Source: Syntrophaceae bacterium | Lineage (GTDB): Bacteria; Desulfobacterota; Syntrophia; Syntrophales; Smithellaceae | Direction: 5' to 3' | Length of the DNA: 64,000 nucleotides | Assembly (NCBI GenBank): GCA_018056765.1 | Contig: JAGPFA010000013.1 | Location: 1-64,000 of the forward strand | Shown: positions 1 through 8,410 of the stretch, in pieces | Layout: each line of letters starts with the position of its first letter | Numbering within the stretch: the stretch's first letter is position 1 | Notes under the pieces: model-generated | Database searches by the model: none | Told to the model about the DNA's origin: nothing | The model's input: the letters and a program-made list of their open reading frames with translations, nothing else | Program-made: the position numbers and the translations under genes

Positions 1-11
1 ATTTTAACTAA

Positions 12-137
12 TTTGATGCAAGAAATTTCTTGCACGATGCCAGCTTTGAAAAACGGCGGAGTGAAAATGTATGTGATAATTTAGCTCGTGGATGTCTTGA
101 AATGACCGTAGGCGTGCAAGATTCAGGGAATAAGTAA
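12..137 (+). pseudogene. possible C-terminal remnant of an unidentified gene
   Basis: A 41-codon open frame runs from just after a TAA at 9-11 to a TAA at 135-137 and has no start codon. It reads like ordinary coding sequence (it contains NLARGCLEMT and ends GVQDSGNK), so it may be the tail of a decayed gene. I do not recognise the family. It sits directly upstream of another obvious remnant, which fits a recombined accessory locus. Chance openness is a real alternative. Confidence 0.25.
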
Positions 138-168
138 GGCCATTTGGGGTTAATGAACGGTGGTGTAA

Positions 169-300
169 ATGCTAAAAGCCATAATAATCGGATGCTTCAA
201 AGTCTTTGCGGAAAAGCAGCGGATTCCTGCCCCTCCCTTGACCCTGACCTATGGTGCGAACAGTTCCGGAAAAACAAACCGCGGACCACTTGAAAGGTAA
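169..300 (+). pseudogene. truncated duplicate of the 5' end of the downstream ATPase gene
   Basis: An ATG at 169 opens a 43-codon frame. Its translation parallels the N-terminus of the ATPase at 1467-3125: GCFKVFAEKQRIP against GNFKAFAEVQRIP, then PLTL, then the Walker A stretch YGANSSGKT against YGANSSGKS. Nucleotide similarity is high from about 169 to 283 and stops just after Walker A, where the frame runs into unrelated sequence and a TAA. It cannot encode a working ATPase. It is best read as the stump of a second ATPase copy, left by recombination or insertion of the rhuM segment. Confidence 0.75.
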
Positions 301-364
301 AAAAGGGAATAACCAATGAAATCCATTTTCTTGTATTCAGTGGCCCAAACATAAAGAGCACCTC

Positions 365-1420
365 ATGACCAACCTGTCTGTAAACCCCAATTACTCAGAG
401 ATCGTTCTTTACCAGGCCGAGGACGGCCGCACACGCATCCAGGTCCGGCTGGAGGATGAGACGGTCTGGCTGACGCAGAAGCTTATGGCAGAACTGTTCC
501 AGAAGGATGTGCGTACCATCAATGAACATATCCGGAACATATTTGCGGAAGGGGAGTTGTCGCCGGAATCAGTTATCCGGAATTTCCGGATAACTGCCGC
601 TGACGGTAAAGCCTATGATACACAGCATTATAACCTGGATGTGATTATTTCCGTCGGCTATCGGGTGAAATCCCATCGCGGTACCCAGTTCCGCATCTGG
701 GCCACTCAGAGGCTTCGGGAATACATCATTAAGGGGTTCACCCTGGATGACGAGCGGCTCAAGCAGGCAGGCGGCGGCAACTATTTCGATGAACTCCTGG
801 CCCGTATCCGGGACATCCGCGCATCGGAAAAGGTATTCTGGCGTAAGGTGCTCGATATTTACGCCACCAGTATTGACTATGACCCCAACACGGATACCTC
901 CCGCCGTTTCTTCCAGATCGTCCAGAACAAGATGCACTGGGCCACTCACGGCCAAACCGCCGCCGAGATCATCGCCGCCCGTGCCAATGCTAACAAGCCA
1001 CACATGGGGCTGACCTCGTGGACCGGGATCAGACCGACCCAGGAAGATATCGAGGTCGCCAAGAACTACCTGAACGCAGAGGAAGTGGACACTCTCAATC
1101 GGATTGTGGCCATGTACCTCGATTTTGCCGAACTTCAAGCCTTGAGCCGCAGGCCCATGTACATGAAGGACTGGATCGCCAAACTGGATGAATTTCTCAA
1201 GGTTAGCGAGCGTGACATACTTACCCATGCGGGTAAAATAAGCCACGAGGAGGCCGTTGAGAAGGCAAGGATTGAATACAAAAAGTACCGCAAACAGGCG
1301 CTGGAAGAACTTTCCCCGGTAGAACGACACTTTATCGAAGCGGTACAGGAAGTGAAGAAACTGGAAAAAAATAAAACACGAACCATAAAAAAACACGAAA
1401 AGGGAAATAAAGAATCCTAG
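365..1420 (+). CDS. RhuM family protein
   Basis: A 351-residue cytoplasmic protein of the RhuM (Salmonella pathogenicity-island 'virulence protein') family. Family hallmarks are the N-terminal segment ETVWLTQKLMAELF (about 32-45), NEHIRNIFAEGEL, the central YNLDVIISVGYRVKSHRGTQFR and RLREYIIKGF. The last 60 residues are charged and Lys-rich, probably coiled coil. The biochemical role of RhuM proteins is not settled. They are common in defence islands, prophages and beside restriction genes. Here the gene lies between a truncated ATPase stump and the intact ATPase/PLD-like pair. A 46-base gap separates it from the ATPase start, so co-transcription is likely. Confidence 0.85.
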   Translation: MTNLSVNPNYSEIVLYQAEDGRTRIQVRLEDETVWLTQKLMAELFQKDVRTINEHIRNIFAEGELSPESVIRNFRITAADGKAYDTQHYNLDVIISVGYRVKSHRGTQFRIWATQRLREYIIKGFTLDDERLKQAGGGNYFDELLARIRDIRASEKVFWRKVLDIYATSIDYDPNTDTSRRFFQIVQNKMHWATHGQTAAEIIAARANANKPHMGLTSWTGIRPTQEDIEVAKNYLNAEEVDTLNRIVAMYLDFAELQALSRRPMYMKDWIAKLDEFLKVSERDILTHAGKISHEEAVEKARIEYKKYRKQALEELSPVERHFIEAVQEVKKLEKNKTRTIKKHEKGNKES

Positions 1421-1466
1421 CTTCATTCGAGTATTTCATGTGTTTTGTGGTTCAAAAGAGGTGTTT

Positions 1467-3125
1467 ATGCTAACTGCCTTACGAATTGGAAATTTCAAGG
1501 CCTTTGCCGAAGTGCAGCGGATTCCTGTCCGTCCCTTGACCCTGATCTATGGTGCGAACAGTTCCGGAAAATCGAGCGTTCTGCACAGTATGATTCTTGC
1601 TCGTCATGCGCAAGAAACTGGCGATCTGGATGTCCATCGCACCAACGTCGGGGGCGAGTCGGTGGATCTGGGCGGGTTCCGCCAGTATGTGCATAAGCGT
1701 GAGGTCAATCGCCGTGTTGAGTGGGCTGCAGACCTGGAGACGAGCGCATTCAAAGGCCGGCTTGCAGAACTCTTCGCTCCGGTGAAGCAGATTACAGTTT
1801 TGCTAAATATTGGCATCGGCCTGGACGATCAGGACCACCCGCTCCCGGAGTCAATCCCTGAAATTCACACTTATGAACTCCTAGCCGATAGTCAGAGCCT
1901 TCTCCGGATGAGTCGCCGCAGAGACGGCAAACTTCAGCTCGACCGTCTGGATCACGAACATCCTGTTTTTCGGGAAGTTATCAAGGCGCTGGTTCTGCTT
2001 TCCACAACGACGGAAACGATTCACCTGGAAGACTTTGAGGGCCTAGATGAGGCAATTGCAGGGCTTGTCCCGGAGGTGGTGGCAAAGAGCACGCAGTTTT
2101 TACCGGACGGGTTGGCAGAATCAAATGCTTTCATTCCGGGCGGTCAGGCCAGGCTTTTCACGATTAGCAAAGCCCGCAGAAAGGAGGAGTTGAGCGCGGC
2201 AGTGCGTTCATTCCTTCCCCGTAAGATCGATGAGATTCTAAAAGGCGTAGGGCAGGCGGTCGCAGGAGAATTATCGCGGCTCAGATATTTGGGTCCACTG
2301 CGGTCTTATCCGCCGCGCCATTTGGCCTTTTCTCAGCACCACGATCCGAACTGGTATGCCGGTGGGGGTTACGCGTGGGACGTCATTCGCCGTGACGCAA
2401 GTGTACGGGAACAGGTTAATAAATGGCTCTCCGCGCCTGACCGACTCCAGACGCCATACGAACTGATCCTGCGAGACCTGGTTGGAATTGATCAGTTGGA
2501 GGGCCCCCTGCTCGAAGGGCTTGAACAAATTGAGCTCGATATAGAACCAGATTACGACGACAGCCCCACGCCAACCGGGGCTTATCCTGTCGTCAAGGAC
2601 CCGGAGGCAGAAGCGGTAAAGATCAGGGACCTTATTCGCACCTCAGATATCGACAAGCTCAATGAGCTGATTATGATCGACCGCCGATCAAACACGGTGG
2701 TGAGTCACCGGGATGTGGGGATTGGCGTCAGTCAGGTATTGCCGATCCTTGTGGGCGCATATGCCTCGAGGAACCAGATTGTCGCCATCGAGCAACCGGA
2801 AATCCATTTGCACCCAGCGCTCCAGGCCGACTTGGGCGATGTGTTCATCCAATCTGCGCTTGGCCCAGGCAGGAACAGGTTCTTGATTGAAACGCATAGC
2901 GAACACTTGCTTTTGCGCGTAATGCGTCGGATGCGTGAAACCAGCAGCGACGAACTACCTGAAGGAGTTCCACCTGTCACTCCGAAGGACGTGTGCGTGT
3001 TGTTCGTACAGCCGAAAGGAACATCGTCGGCGGTGCGCCACCTGGAATTAGACGAAGAAGGCCAGCTCCTGGACGCGTGGCCGGGCGGCTTCTTTGAAGA
3101 AGGCTACCGGGAACGGTTTGCGTGA
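1467..3125 (+). CDS. AAA ATPase of the SMC/OLD-like type with DUF3696-like C-terminus
   Basis: A 552-residue P-loop ATPase. Walker A is GANSSGKS at residues 29-36, close to the N-terminus as in RecF/SMC/OLD-type ATPases. The Walker B region is EQPEIHLHP at about 442-450, and a switch-histidine-like ETHSEH follows at about 475-480. The C-terminal segment (DVCVLFVQPKG to FFEEGYRERF) resembles DUF3696. The ATG at 1467 is preferred over one at 1440 because AGAGGTG lies six bases upstream and the protein then begins MLTALRIGNFKAF, the usual opening of the family. The stop overlaps the GTG start of the next gene (GTGA), so the two are translationally coupled. Such ATPases often pair with a nuclease-like effector in phage defence. 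That role here is inference. Confidence 0.85.
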   Translation: MLTALRIGNFKAFAEVQRIPVRPLTLIYGANSSGKSSVLHSMILARHAQETGDLDVHRTNVGGESVDLGGFRQYVHKREVNRRVEWAADLETSAFKGRLAELFAPVKQITVLLNIGIGLDDQDHPLPESIPEIHTYELLADSQSLLRMSRRRDGKLQLDRLDHEHPVFREVIKALVLLSTTTETIHLEDFEGLDEAIAGLVPEVVAKSTQFLPDGLAESNAFIPGGQARLFTISKARRKEELSAAVRSFLPRKIDEILKGVGQAVAGELSRLRYLGPLRSYPPRHLAFSQHHDPNWYAGGGYAWDVIRRDASVREQVNKWLSAPDRLQTPYELILRDLVGIDQLEGPLLEGLEQIELDIEPDYDDSPTPTGAYPVVKDPEAEAVKIRDLIRTSDIDKLNELIMIDRRSNTVVSHRDVGIGVSQVLPILVGAYASRNQIVAIEQPEIHLHPALQADLGDVFIQSALGPGRNRFLIETHSEHLLLRVMRRMRETSSDELPEGVPPVTPKDVCVLFVQPKGTSSAVRHLELDEEGQLLDAWPGGFFEEGYRERFA

Positions 3126-4117
3126 AGGAGGAGCTGCCTGTGCTTTATGAATTTGCCATGACGCCCGACCTATTCGACGCATCCGTAGCCAACTCAGACG
3201 GCAGAGCGAGCATTATTCTGGTAGAACTCTTGCGGGGGATAGCCGAAAACGGTCTATTGGCAAACCTCCATAAGGATCGGTGGTTACGTCATGTAACTGA
3301 GAAGCGGACAACGACGCTTTCACCCGCTTTGAAAGATAAAGTCCTTAGATGTCTTGCGGTGCTGCATGATCGGCATCGGCTGGTTCGACACCCGAGGTGC
3401 ATGTGCGGCGATCCTGGCAATGATGAGGAATGGTTGAACCTGGCCTTCGATTCTCATGACCTGATTCCCTTTCACGCCATTGTCCTGAGCCAACCGCTAA
3501 TAGACGGTTGCGGCCGCGAATGCGACGCCTTGGTCGAGTTCTTTGGCTCTTTGGATTCAGCGCAGTGGAACGGGCGACGGAAGAGGACATTGTCTCTGAC
3601 CAAATCGGATGCCGCCTACCGCGCCGCTCTTGCTCCGATATTGCGTTATGCGAAATCGCTTGCGCTTATCGAACCATATTTGAATTATCATGAATCCCGT
3701 TATTTCAATACAGTCGCAATCTGTTCGAACGTTTTGGGACAAAGAGGGCATGCGAGGCTTCAAGGGCGTATCGATATCCATGCGGAAGCGGGTAAACAGA
3801 AGCCCGATGGGCAAACCGTTGAAGACCACCTCGCCGGTTGGGAACAAAAGCTTCGGCCACTGATAGCGGTGGATGGCCATCGATTCCGGGTGTTCCTCTG
3901 GGAATCTTTACCTGGTTCTGAGTCGATGCATGACCGTTTTATCCTGACGGATCAATGTGGCATTTCAGCTCCCGGCGGACTGGATTGCCGAAGTCACTCT
4001 CATGCCAACAGCACTGATTGGAACCTGCTTGACGATGATGTGCGCATTCGCCGTTGGGCTGAATATGATCAGACCGTAAGCCCCTTCAATTTGCTGGGGA
4101 ATAGGGAAATTTCATGA
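3122..4117 (+). CDS. putative PLD-like effector coupled to the ATPase
   Basis: A 331-residue protein starting at GTG 3122, inside the GTGA overlap with the ATPase stop. The fold is not certain. The C-terminal half has features of a phospholipase-D-like domain: LIEPYLNYHESRYF (about 182-195), then a single HxRxxxxD motif at His270, Arg272 and Asp277 (HDRFILTD), close to the HxKxxxxD signature with Arg for Lys. A CMCGD segment at about 93-97 and several His may bind metal. One HKD-like motif implies dimerisation if it is active. The coupling suggests that the ATPase senses or gates and this protein acts. The closest known family is not clear to me. Confidence 0.6.
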   Translation: MKEELPVLYEFAMTPDLFDASVANSDGRASIILVELLRGIAENGLLANLHKDRWLRHVTEKRTTTLSPALKDKVLRCLAVLHDRHRLVRHPRCMCGDPGNDEEWLNLAFDSHDLIPFHAIVLSQPLIDGCGRECDALVEFFGSLDSAQWNGRRKRTLSLTKSDAAYRAALAPILRYAKSLALIEPYLNYHESRYFNTVAICSNVLGQRGHARLQGRIDIHAEAGKQKPDGQTVEDHLAGWEQKLRPLIAVDGHRFRVFLWESLPGSESMHDRFILTDQCGISAPGGLDCRSHSHANSTDWNLLDDDVRIRRWAEYDQTVSPFNLLGNREIS

Positions 4118-4778
4118 CAATAGTCAGGTGCCGTCTGCGTAGAAACTGGATATAAACTGGACAAACAGGACATTGGTCTCTCGGCAGAGGAGACGGTCAA
4201 AGACCTGCCAGATTTTCCTAGTGAAAAGTAACCAAGGGGCCTAACTACCGGCTTGAAGTAAACGCCATGACTAAGTCAATGACGCTCAGGGAGGACAGTG
4301 AACCAAACGGAAAGAGAAAGGGGTAATACCCTTAAAAGAGGGGCAATAAAGAGGATAACAACGAACACACCCGGCACCTGAATCCCGAACGGCTCGTGAT
4401 AAAAACTGTCCACTTGGCGCTATCGCGGTAAGGGACATTAACGGTTCGGGTCTGTTTTCCCGGCCAACTAGCACCTGCCTTCCGCCCCTCATGATTTCCT
4501 GACCTTCAAATATTCCCCCTTAGCATTTGCGCAGTAACGAGGTTATATCGGACATGTCCGAAACCGCTCTGAGTACAGAAATGATTTTTCTTGCCTATCT
4601 TCCCGAAAACGGCATAGTTACTGTCTTAATTTGGAGTAAAGTTTCGGCTCTGCCCGTATTGAAATCGAGCGGACAGGGCCTACAGGAAGCAGATCTTCAG
4701 GCCGGGTTATTTTGGTGGCAAATTTCGGGATAAAAGCCGACCAACGCAAATCATCGGCAAAAATCAGGGGGTGCAGAA
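4118..4778. other. 661-bp gap with a possible coding relic
   Basis: No convincing intact gene. A 30-codon open stretch at 4139-4231 on the plus strand (ETGYKLDKQDIG, then SAEETVKDLPDF, then TAA) looks like the tail of a lost gene. It shares the frame of the preceding CDS but is cut off from it by TGA and TAG. The remainder, including an open frame at 4527-4733, shows no recognisable protein or RNA. The gap marks the boundary between the accessory patch and ordinary chromosome. Confidence 0.35.
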
Positions 4779-5135
4779 ATGAAGATGGATATTCAGACAA
4801 AGCGTGTATACGAGTCGGCCGCAAAGGAAGATGGAACGCGCGTGCTGGTGGATCGTCTGTGGCCGAGGGGGATGACCAAAGAGAAACTTAAGGCCGATTT
4901 GTGGCTTAAAGACGCGGCGCCGGACACACAGTTACGTAAATGGTTCAACCATGATCCCGCCCGCTGGGAAGAGTTCAAAAAACGCTACTTTGCCCAGCTA
5001 GATGAAAATCCTGAAATAGTCCGGCAGTTGCGCGAGCTGGCCGGGCGCGGCCGTCTGTCTCTTCTTTATTCGGCGCACGATATGGAACGCAACCAGGCGG
5101 AGGTACTCAAAGAGTACCTGCTTTCCAAGCGATAA
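4779..5135 (+). CDS. DUF488 family protein (YeaO-like)
   Basis: A 118-residue cytoplasmic protein of the DUF488/COG3189 family. The family signature VLVDRLWPRGMTKEKL is at about 22-37, followed by APDTQLRKWFNHDPARWEEF and the C-terminal LLYSAHDMERNQAEVL. The length is typical. The molecular function of the family is unknown. The ATG at 4779 follows a GGGGG-rich ribosome-binding site, and a second ATG two codons later is possible. The gene stands alone and ends at a strong bidirectional terminator. Confidence 0.85.
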   Translation: MKMDIQTKRVYESAAKEDGTRVLVDRLWPRGMTKEKLKADLWLKDAAPDTQLRKWFNHDPARWEEFKKRYFAQLDENPEIVRQLRELAGRGRLSLLYSAHDMERNQAEVLKEYLLSKR

Positions 5136-5154
5136 GTTTTGTGAAAGGATTTAA

Positions 5155-5186
5155 ACAACAAAGCCTCCTTCCGGAGGCTTTGTTGT
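5155..5186. terminator. bidirectional intrinsic terminator between DUF488 and mscL
   Basis: A perfect 14-bp stem (5155-5168 with 5173-5186) closes a four-base TTCC loop and contains AAAGCCTCC/GGAGGCTTT, with T-rich sequence on the outer side in both directions. It lies between two convergent genes and can serve both. Confidence 0.9.
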
Positions 5187-5194
5187 CTTGGGAG

Positions 5195-5590
5195 TTATTT
5201 TTTCAACAGGTCTCTGATTTCGGTCAGCAGTTCCTGGTCTTTGGTCGGTGCAGGCGGAGCCGCTTCCTTGCTCTTGATGATAAGACCTATGAACTTGACG
5301 ATGAATATGTAAAGAGCAAGGGCAATGATTAAAAAGTTTACGATTTCGCCGATGAACAGCCCGTAGGGAATCTCCTTGCCGTTCACTACCAGCTTCCAGC
5401 CCAGATAGCCCTGCTCGCCGGGCAGAATCAGGCTGATGAGCGGCATGATGATGTGCTTTACCAGTGAATCGACGATTTTCCCGAACGCGGCGCCGATGAT
5501 GACACCGATTGCCAGATCAACCACGTTGCCTTTGAGTGCAAAATTTTTGAATTCCTCAAGCAAAGCCGATGTTTTGTTTCCCAGCCCCAT
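5195..5590 (-). CDS. mscL: large-conductance mechanosensitive channel MscL
   Basis: Inner-membrane homopentameric channel that opens under membrane tension and releases solutes during hypo-osmotic shock. The protein has 131 residues. It shows the first transmembrane helix with the family motif DLAIGVIIGAAFGKIV, a short periplasmic loop, a second transmembrane helix (FLIIALALYIFIVKFIGL) and the C-terminal helix LLTEIRDLLKK. The ATG at 5590 is chosen because AAGGAG lies six bases upstream and the product starts MGLGNKTSALLEEFKNF. A GTG two codons earlier is less likely. Confidence 0.95.
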   Translation of the reverse strand: MGLGNKTSALLEEFKNFALKGNVVDLAIGVIIGAAFGKIVDSLVKHIIMPLISLILPGEQGYLGWKLVVNGKEIPYGLFIGEIVNFLIIALALYIFIVKFIGLIIKSKEAAPPAPTKDQELLTEIRDLLKK

Positions 5591-5614
5591 AACCACTCCT
5601 TTCTTTACTTTGAT

Positions 5615-6070
5615 TTATTGAACTTTGGCCATCTCTTCGTATATTTTCAATTCAATGGTATAAAAAAAGCTGTCGTACTGCTCCTTCTGCAACAATTTTC
5701 GCAACTGCCAGCCGTCTTTTGTCTCAAGCTCGGTGAGTACGGTGAGCCTCACTTCCGATTCCTTCCAGTTCAGCTGCCGTACCACTGCCGTGGTTTTAGT
5801 GCGCCACTGGCCTGAGATGACATAATCCGAGTCAACCTTGTGATTGGCGTAATCGATGGAAATGTTTTTACCGATTTTCTTCTCCTCAAGCACCGCGGCG
5901 ATGGCCTTCAGAACAATTTTTTCCTTGGCCTCAAAGATACGCCTGTACTCTTCCGGTTCGGACAGAACCGGCGATCCGATAAAACCCATTGAGCCGAACT
6001 GTTGCACACACGCGGCAAGGATCGCCGTCGTCAAAAAAACAAAAACTGCCCGAAACATTTTTTTCATCAT
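5615..6070 (-). CDS. small hypothetical lipoprotein
   Basis: A 151-residue protein with a lipoprotein signal peptide: MMKKMFRAVF, a hydrophobic core, then lipobox LAAC, so Cys21 would be lipidated. The mature part is a mixed alpha/beta domain with a basic and aromatic centre (SGQWRTKTTAVVRQLNW). No named family recognised. The ATG follows GGAAGG with good spacing. It lies 24 bases upstream of mscL and downstream of the HD phosphohydrolase on the same strand, so the four minus-strand genes here may be one transcript. Confidence 0.7.
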   Translation of the reverse strand: MMKKMFRAVFVFLTTAILAACVQQFGSMGFIGSPVLSEPEEYRRIFEAKEKIVLKAIAAVLEEKKIGKNISIDYANHKVDSDYVISGQWRTKTTAVVRQLNWKESEVRLTVLTELETKDGWQLRKLLQKEQYDSFFYTIELKIYEEMAKVQ

Positions 6071-6096
6071 GAAAGCCTTCCGCCGGTTGCAAACCT

Positions 6097-6672
6097 TTAT
6101 TTGTTGTTACCGTTGATCCACCAGTCGCCTTTTTCCTTGAACCACCAGTGCGATGAATCGGTTTGGATAATCCGCCCCGCCAGTTTTCTGCCCTCTTCCG
6201 TCGCCAGCCTCTGCATGGCGTATTTAATCCATTCTTCGGAATACTTATTGCCCAGATCTCCGTATTCCTTGAGCTGTAAGATCAGCGCAATCTGGTCGGC
6301 ATCGCGTGCCGCAAGCGATTCCGGCGTCTGCCTGGCGTTGAATTCCTCAATGGCCTGTTTTATATCATCGCCGAAAAAGACGGTCTCGGTCAATTCCCTC
6401 ACCGCCTTGGCCTCATCAACCTGAACGTATTTTTTATTGACATAATTCATGTCTCCCGTTCGCGCTTCCGGCAGGTCGTGAAGAGCGCACATTTTGAGCA
6501 CCCGCAGCTCATCAAGCGACGAATTAATTTTACACAGAGTGTAGCCGACATAAATCGTTCTTAAAATATGCTCCGCCACCGTCTCACGGCCGCTGCCCAG
6601 AAACTGGTAGCCGCTGCGCGGTGTTTTGGCGAGCATGCCCGTTTCAAACAGAAAATCCGCAATACTTTCCAT
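6097..6672 (-). CDS. HD-domain phosphohydrolase (YfbR/5'-nucleotidase-like)
   Basis: A 191-residue cytoplasmic HD-superfamily hydrolase. The metal ligands are visible as His35 (VAEHILR), the pair His65-Asp66 (ALHDLPEA) and a downstream Asp at about 124 (ARDADQIAL), the arrangement seen in COG1896/YfbR-type nucleoside-monophosphate phosphatases. Substrate not determinable from sequence. The start ATG is preceded by AAGGGG. The upstream small gene ends just before it, so they are coupled. Confidence 0.8.
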   Translation of the reverse strand: MESIADFLFETGMLAKTPRSGYQFLGSGRETVAEHILRTIYVGYTLCKINSSLDELRVLKMCALHDLPEARTGDMNYVNKKYVQVDEAKAVRELTETVFFGDDIKQAIEEFNARQTPESLAARDADQIALILQLKEYGDLGNKYSEEWIKYAMQRLATEEGRKLAGRIIQTDSSHWWFKEKGDWWINGNNK

Positions 6673-6673
6673 C

Positions 6674-6895
6674 TTACCCCTTCTTGAGCACCTTGATGCG
6701 GTTGGACATCATTTCAGAAACTTTTCGCATCTGCGTCAGCAACGAGGCGATACTATCGGGCCGTGAGGCCATGACTTTTTCCAACTGCTCTCTCCAGTGC
6801 TCCAGAACCTCTATCTCGTTCTCTCTGATCTTTTTTTCAAACCGCTCCTGGTATTCCTTGACAAAAGCGGCGGTTGATGAATCTATCTTCGCCAC
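6674..6895 (-). CDS. small helical hypothetical protein
   Basis: A 73-residue charged, alpha-helical protein, probably coiled coil, rich in Glu, Lys and Arg (EYQERFEKKIRENEIEVLEHW), with no recognised family. The GTG at 6895 is chosen because AAAGGAGG lies five bases upstream. A longer frame starting at 6952 lacks a ribosome-binding site. The stop is one base from the next gene's ATG, so it is coupled to the HD hydrolase. Confidence 0.6.
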   Translation of the reverse strand: MAKIDSSTAAFVKEYQERFEKKIRENEIEVLEHWREQLEKVMASRPDSIASLLTQMRKVSEMMSNRIKVLKKG

Positions 6896-7010
6896 AGAGC
6901 CTCCTTTACTAAAGCTTCTCAGATTGGCGCGCATTATACCACCGCCAGCCAAACATGCAACATCCTTTTACAAAAGGGAAACCCGGAGATAAACTTAATA
7001 ACGATCAAAT

Positions 7011-7122
7011 AAACACCGCTCATCCCCTTCGACAAGCTCAGGGCAGGCCCTTCGTCGAATACCGCTCATCCCCTTCGACGTGCTCAGGACAGGCTTCGAC
7101 AAGCTCAGGACGAGCGGTGTTT
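7011..7122. repeat. inverted-repeat-bounded element with internal TTCGACAAGCTCAGG motifs
   Basis: An 11-bp perfect inverted repeat (AAACACCGCTC at 7011-7021 and its complement at 7112-7122) bounds the element. Inside are a 19-bp direct repeat (ACCGCTCATCCCCTTCGAC at 7015-7033 and 7061-7079) and copies of TTCGAC(AAG/GTG)CTCAGG followed by (A/G)CAGGC. It has no coding capacity and resembles dispersed palindromic intergenic repeats of environmental proteobacteria. Confidence 0.75.
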
Positions 7123-7130
7123 TGTTGGCT

Positions 7131-7191
7131 GTTCATGCTGAGCTTTTACTGGCCGTTCATAGTGAGCTCTTCACTGACCATTCATGCTCGG
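7131..7191 (+). repeat. three spaced copies of a GTTCATGCTGAGC-like 13-mer
   Basis: GTTCATGCTGAGC (7131-7143), GTTCATAGTGAGC (7155-7167) and ATTCATGCTCGGC (about 7179-7191) occur at regular spacing of about 24 bases, between the inverted-repeat element and a heptamer tract. Confidence 0.5.
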
Positions 7192-7201
7192 CCTGTCGAA
7201 G

Positions 7202-7236
7202 CATCCTTTAGCCTTTGTCCTTTAGCCTTTATCCTT
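7202..7236 (+). repeat. tandem heptamer tract (TAGCCTT/TATCCTT)
   Basis: Five consecutive 7-base units (CATCCTT, TAGCCTT, TGTCCTT, TAGCCTT, TATCCTT), followed by degenerate copies to about 7247. The same heptamer family recurs at 35729-35777. The 488-bp gap 6896-7383 contains these repeats and otherwise no recognisable gene. Confidence 0.7.
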
Positions 7237-7383
7237 AGCTTTTATCCTCCACCTCATTTTATGATGCAAAACGGGAGTTTTCTGTTGCTGCCGACGCAAT
7301 CACTTGCTAAATGATGAATTGACAATGCCGTGTAAATCCTATAAGAAAACGCAAAATTACAAAGAGATCGGTATGAAACAAGC

Positions 7384-8253
7384 ATGAGTTGCAAACCAAA
7401 TCCTGAAGACATCGCCGGCGGTCAGGCCCTGATTGAAGGTGTGATGATGCGCCGCGGCTCCAAAATTGCAGCTGCGGTCAGGCGCGCCGACGGGGAAATT
7501 GTGTTCAGGGAACGTGAATATATCCCGGTGACGAAACGCCACAAGCTGCTGGGCCTGCCCTTTGTACGGGGAACGATCACTCTGTTTGAAATGATGATCA
7601 TCGGGATTCAGTTTTTGATGTTCTCCACAGAGGTGGCTCTATCGGAAGAAGAAAAAAAACCCCAGGGCTGGGAAATGTATGTCTCGCTCGTCATCAGCCT
7701 TGCCGTCTCCATTTTCTTTTTTGTCGTCGTGCCTGCTTTTTTCTTCACTAAAATAAAATCTTGCATCGACAGTCTGATTCTTTTGAATGTCCTGGAAGGA
7801 TGCGTCCGCCTGGGGATGTTTCTGTGTTTTCTGGCCGCCACTTTGTTGTTGAGTGATATGCGCCGCGTGTATATGTATCACGGCGCCGAGCATAAAACGG
7901 TTTTCGCCTGGGAGGACGGGCAGGAACTGACGGTGGAAAATGTCGCAAAATACTCCACGCGGCATCCGCGATGCGGCACCAGTTTTATTCTGTTTGTGAT
8001 GATCGTTTCCATACTGGTGTTTTCTCTCCTGGGACGCCCGGATTTTGCCCATCGGGTGCTTTATAAAATTCTCCTGCTGCCCGTTGTTGCCGGCATTTCC
8101 TACGAAGCAATCCGCTTTACGGGGAAATACAGCCGTTTTAAATTCATTCAGTTTCTAAGCTGGCCGGGGCTGGCGCTGCAAAAGATCACAACCCGCGAAC
8201 CGGATGATGACCAGATCGCGGTGGCCATCGCGGCCATGAAAAAAGTCATCTAG
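7384..8253 (+). CDS. DUF1385 (YqhQ-like) membrane protein
   Basis: A 289-residue inner-membrane protein of the DUF1385 family. The family signature GGQALIEGVMMR is at about 11-22. There are several hydrophobic segments: about 96-120, 130-155 and around 195-230. The conserved YHGAEHKTVFAWE (about 165-177) and TRHPRCGTSF (about 194-203) supply His and Cys that could bind metal. The biochemical role is unknown. The gene is often found near release-factor and ribosomal genes in other bacteria, but not here. Confidence 0.85.
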   Translation: MSCKPNPEDIAGGQALIEGVMMRRGSKIAAAVRRADGEIVFREREYIPVTKRHKLLGLPFVRGTITLFEMMIIGIQFLMFSTEVALSEEEKKPQGWEMYVSLVISLAVSIFFFVVVPAFFFTKIKSCIDSLILLNVLEGCVRLGMFLCFLAATLLLSDMRRVYMYHGAEHKTVFAWEDGQELTVENVAKYSTRHPRCGTSFILFVMIVSILVFSLLGRPDFAHRVLYKILLLPVVAGISYEAIRFTGKYSRFKFIQFLSWPGLALQKITTREPDDDQIAVAIAAMKKVI

Positions 8254-8410
8254 AGGTTGATGACCGACTGGCAGATGGTCCCCGGCCCATTTCCCGGCAT
8301 GAAATGTCCCGCCCGGCAGATGGTATGAGCCAATGTCGGATTTGACTTTTGTTGCTGATTCAAGTAATTGACACGATGCATTTTATGGTTCAAACACAGC
8401 AGGGAGTTGT

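Noticed and set aside
569..1426. 285-residue minus-strand open frame across rhuM
   Set aside because: RhuM on the plus strand has clear family motifs. The antisense translation has none.
4527..4733. 68-residue plus-strand open frame
   Set aside because: No ribosome-binding site and no recognisable motif. It lies in a decayed gap.
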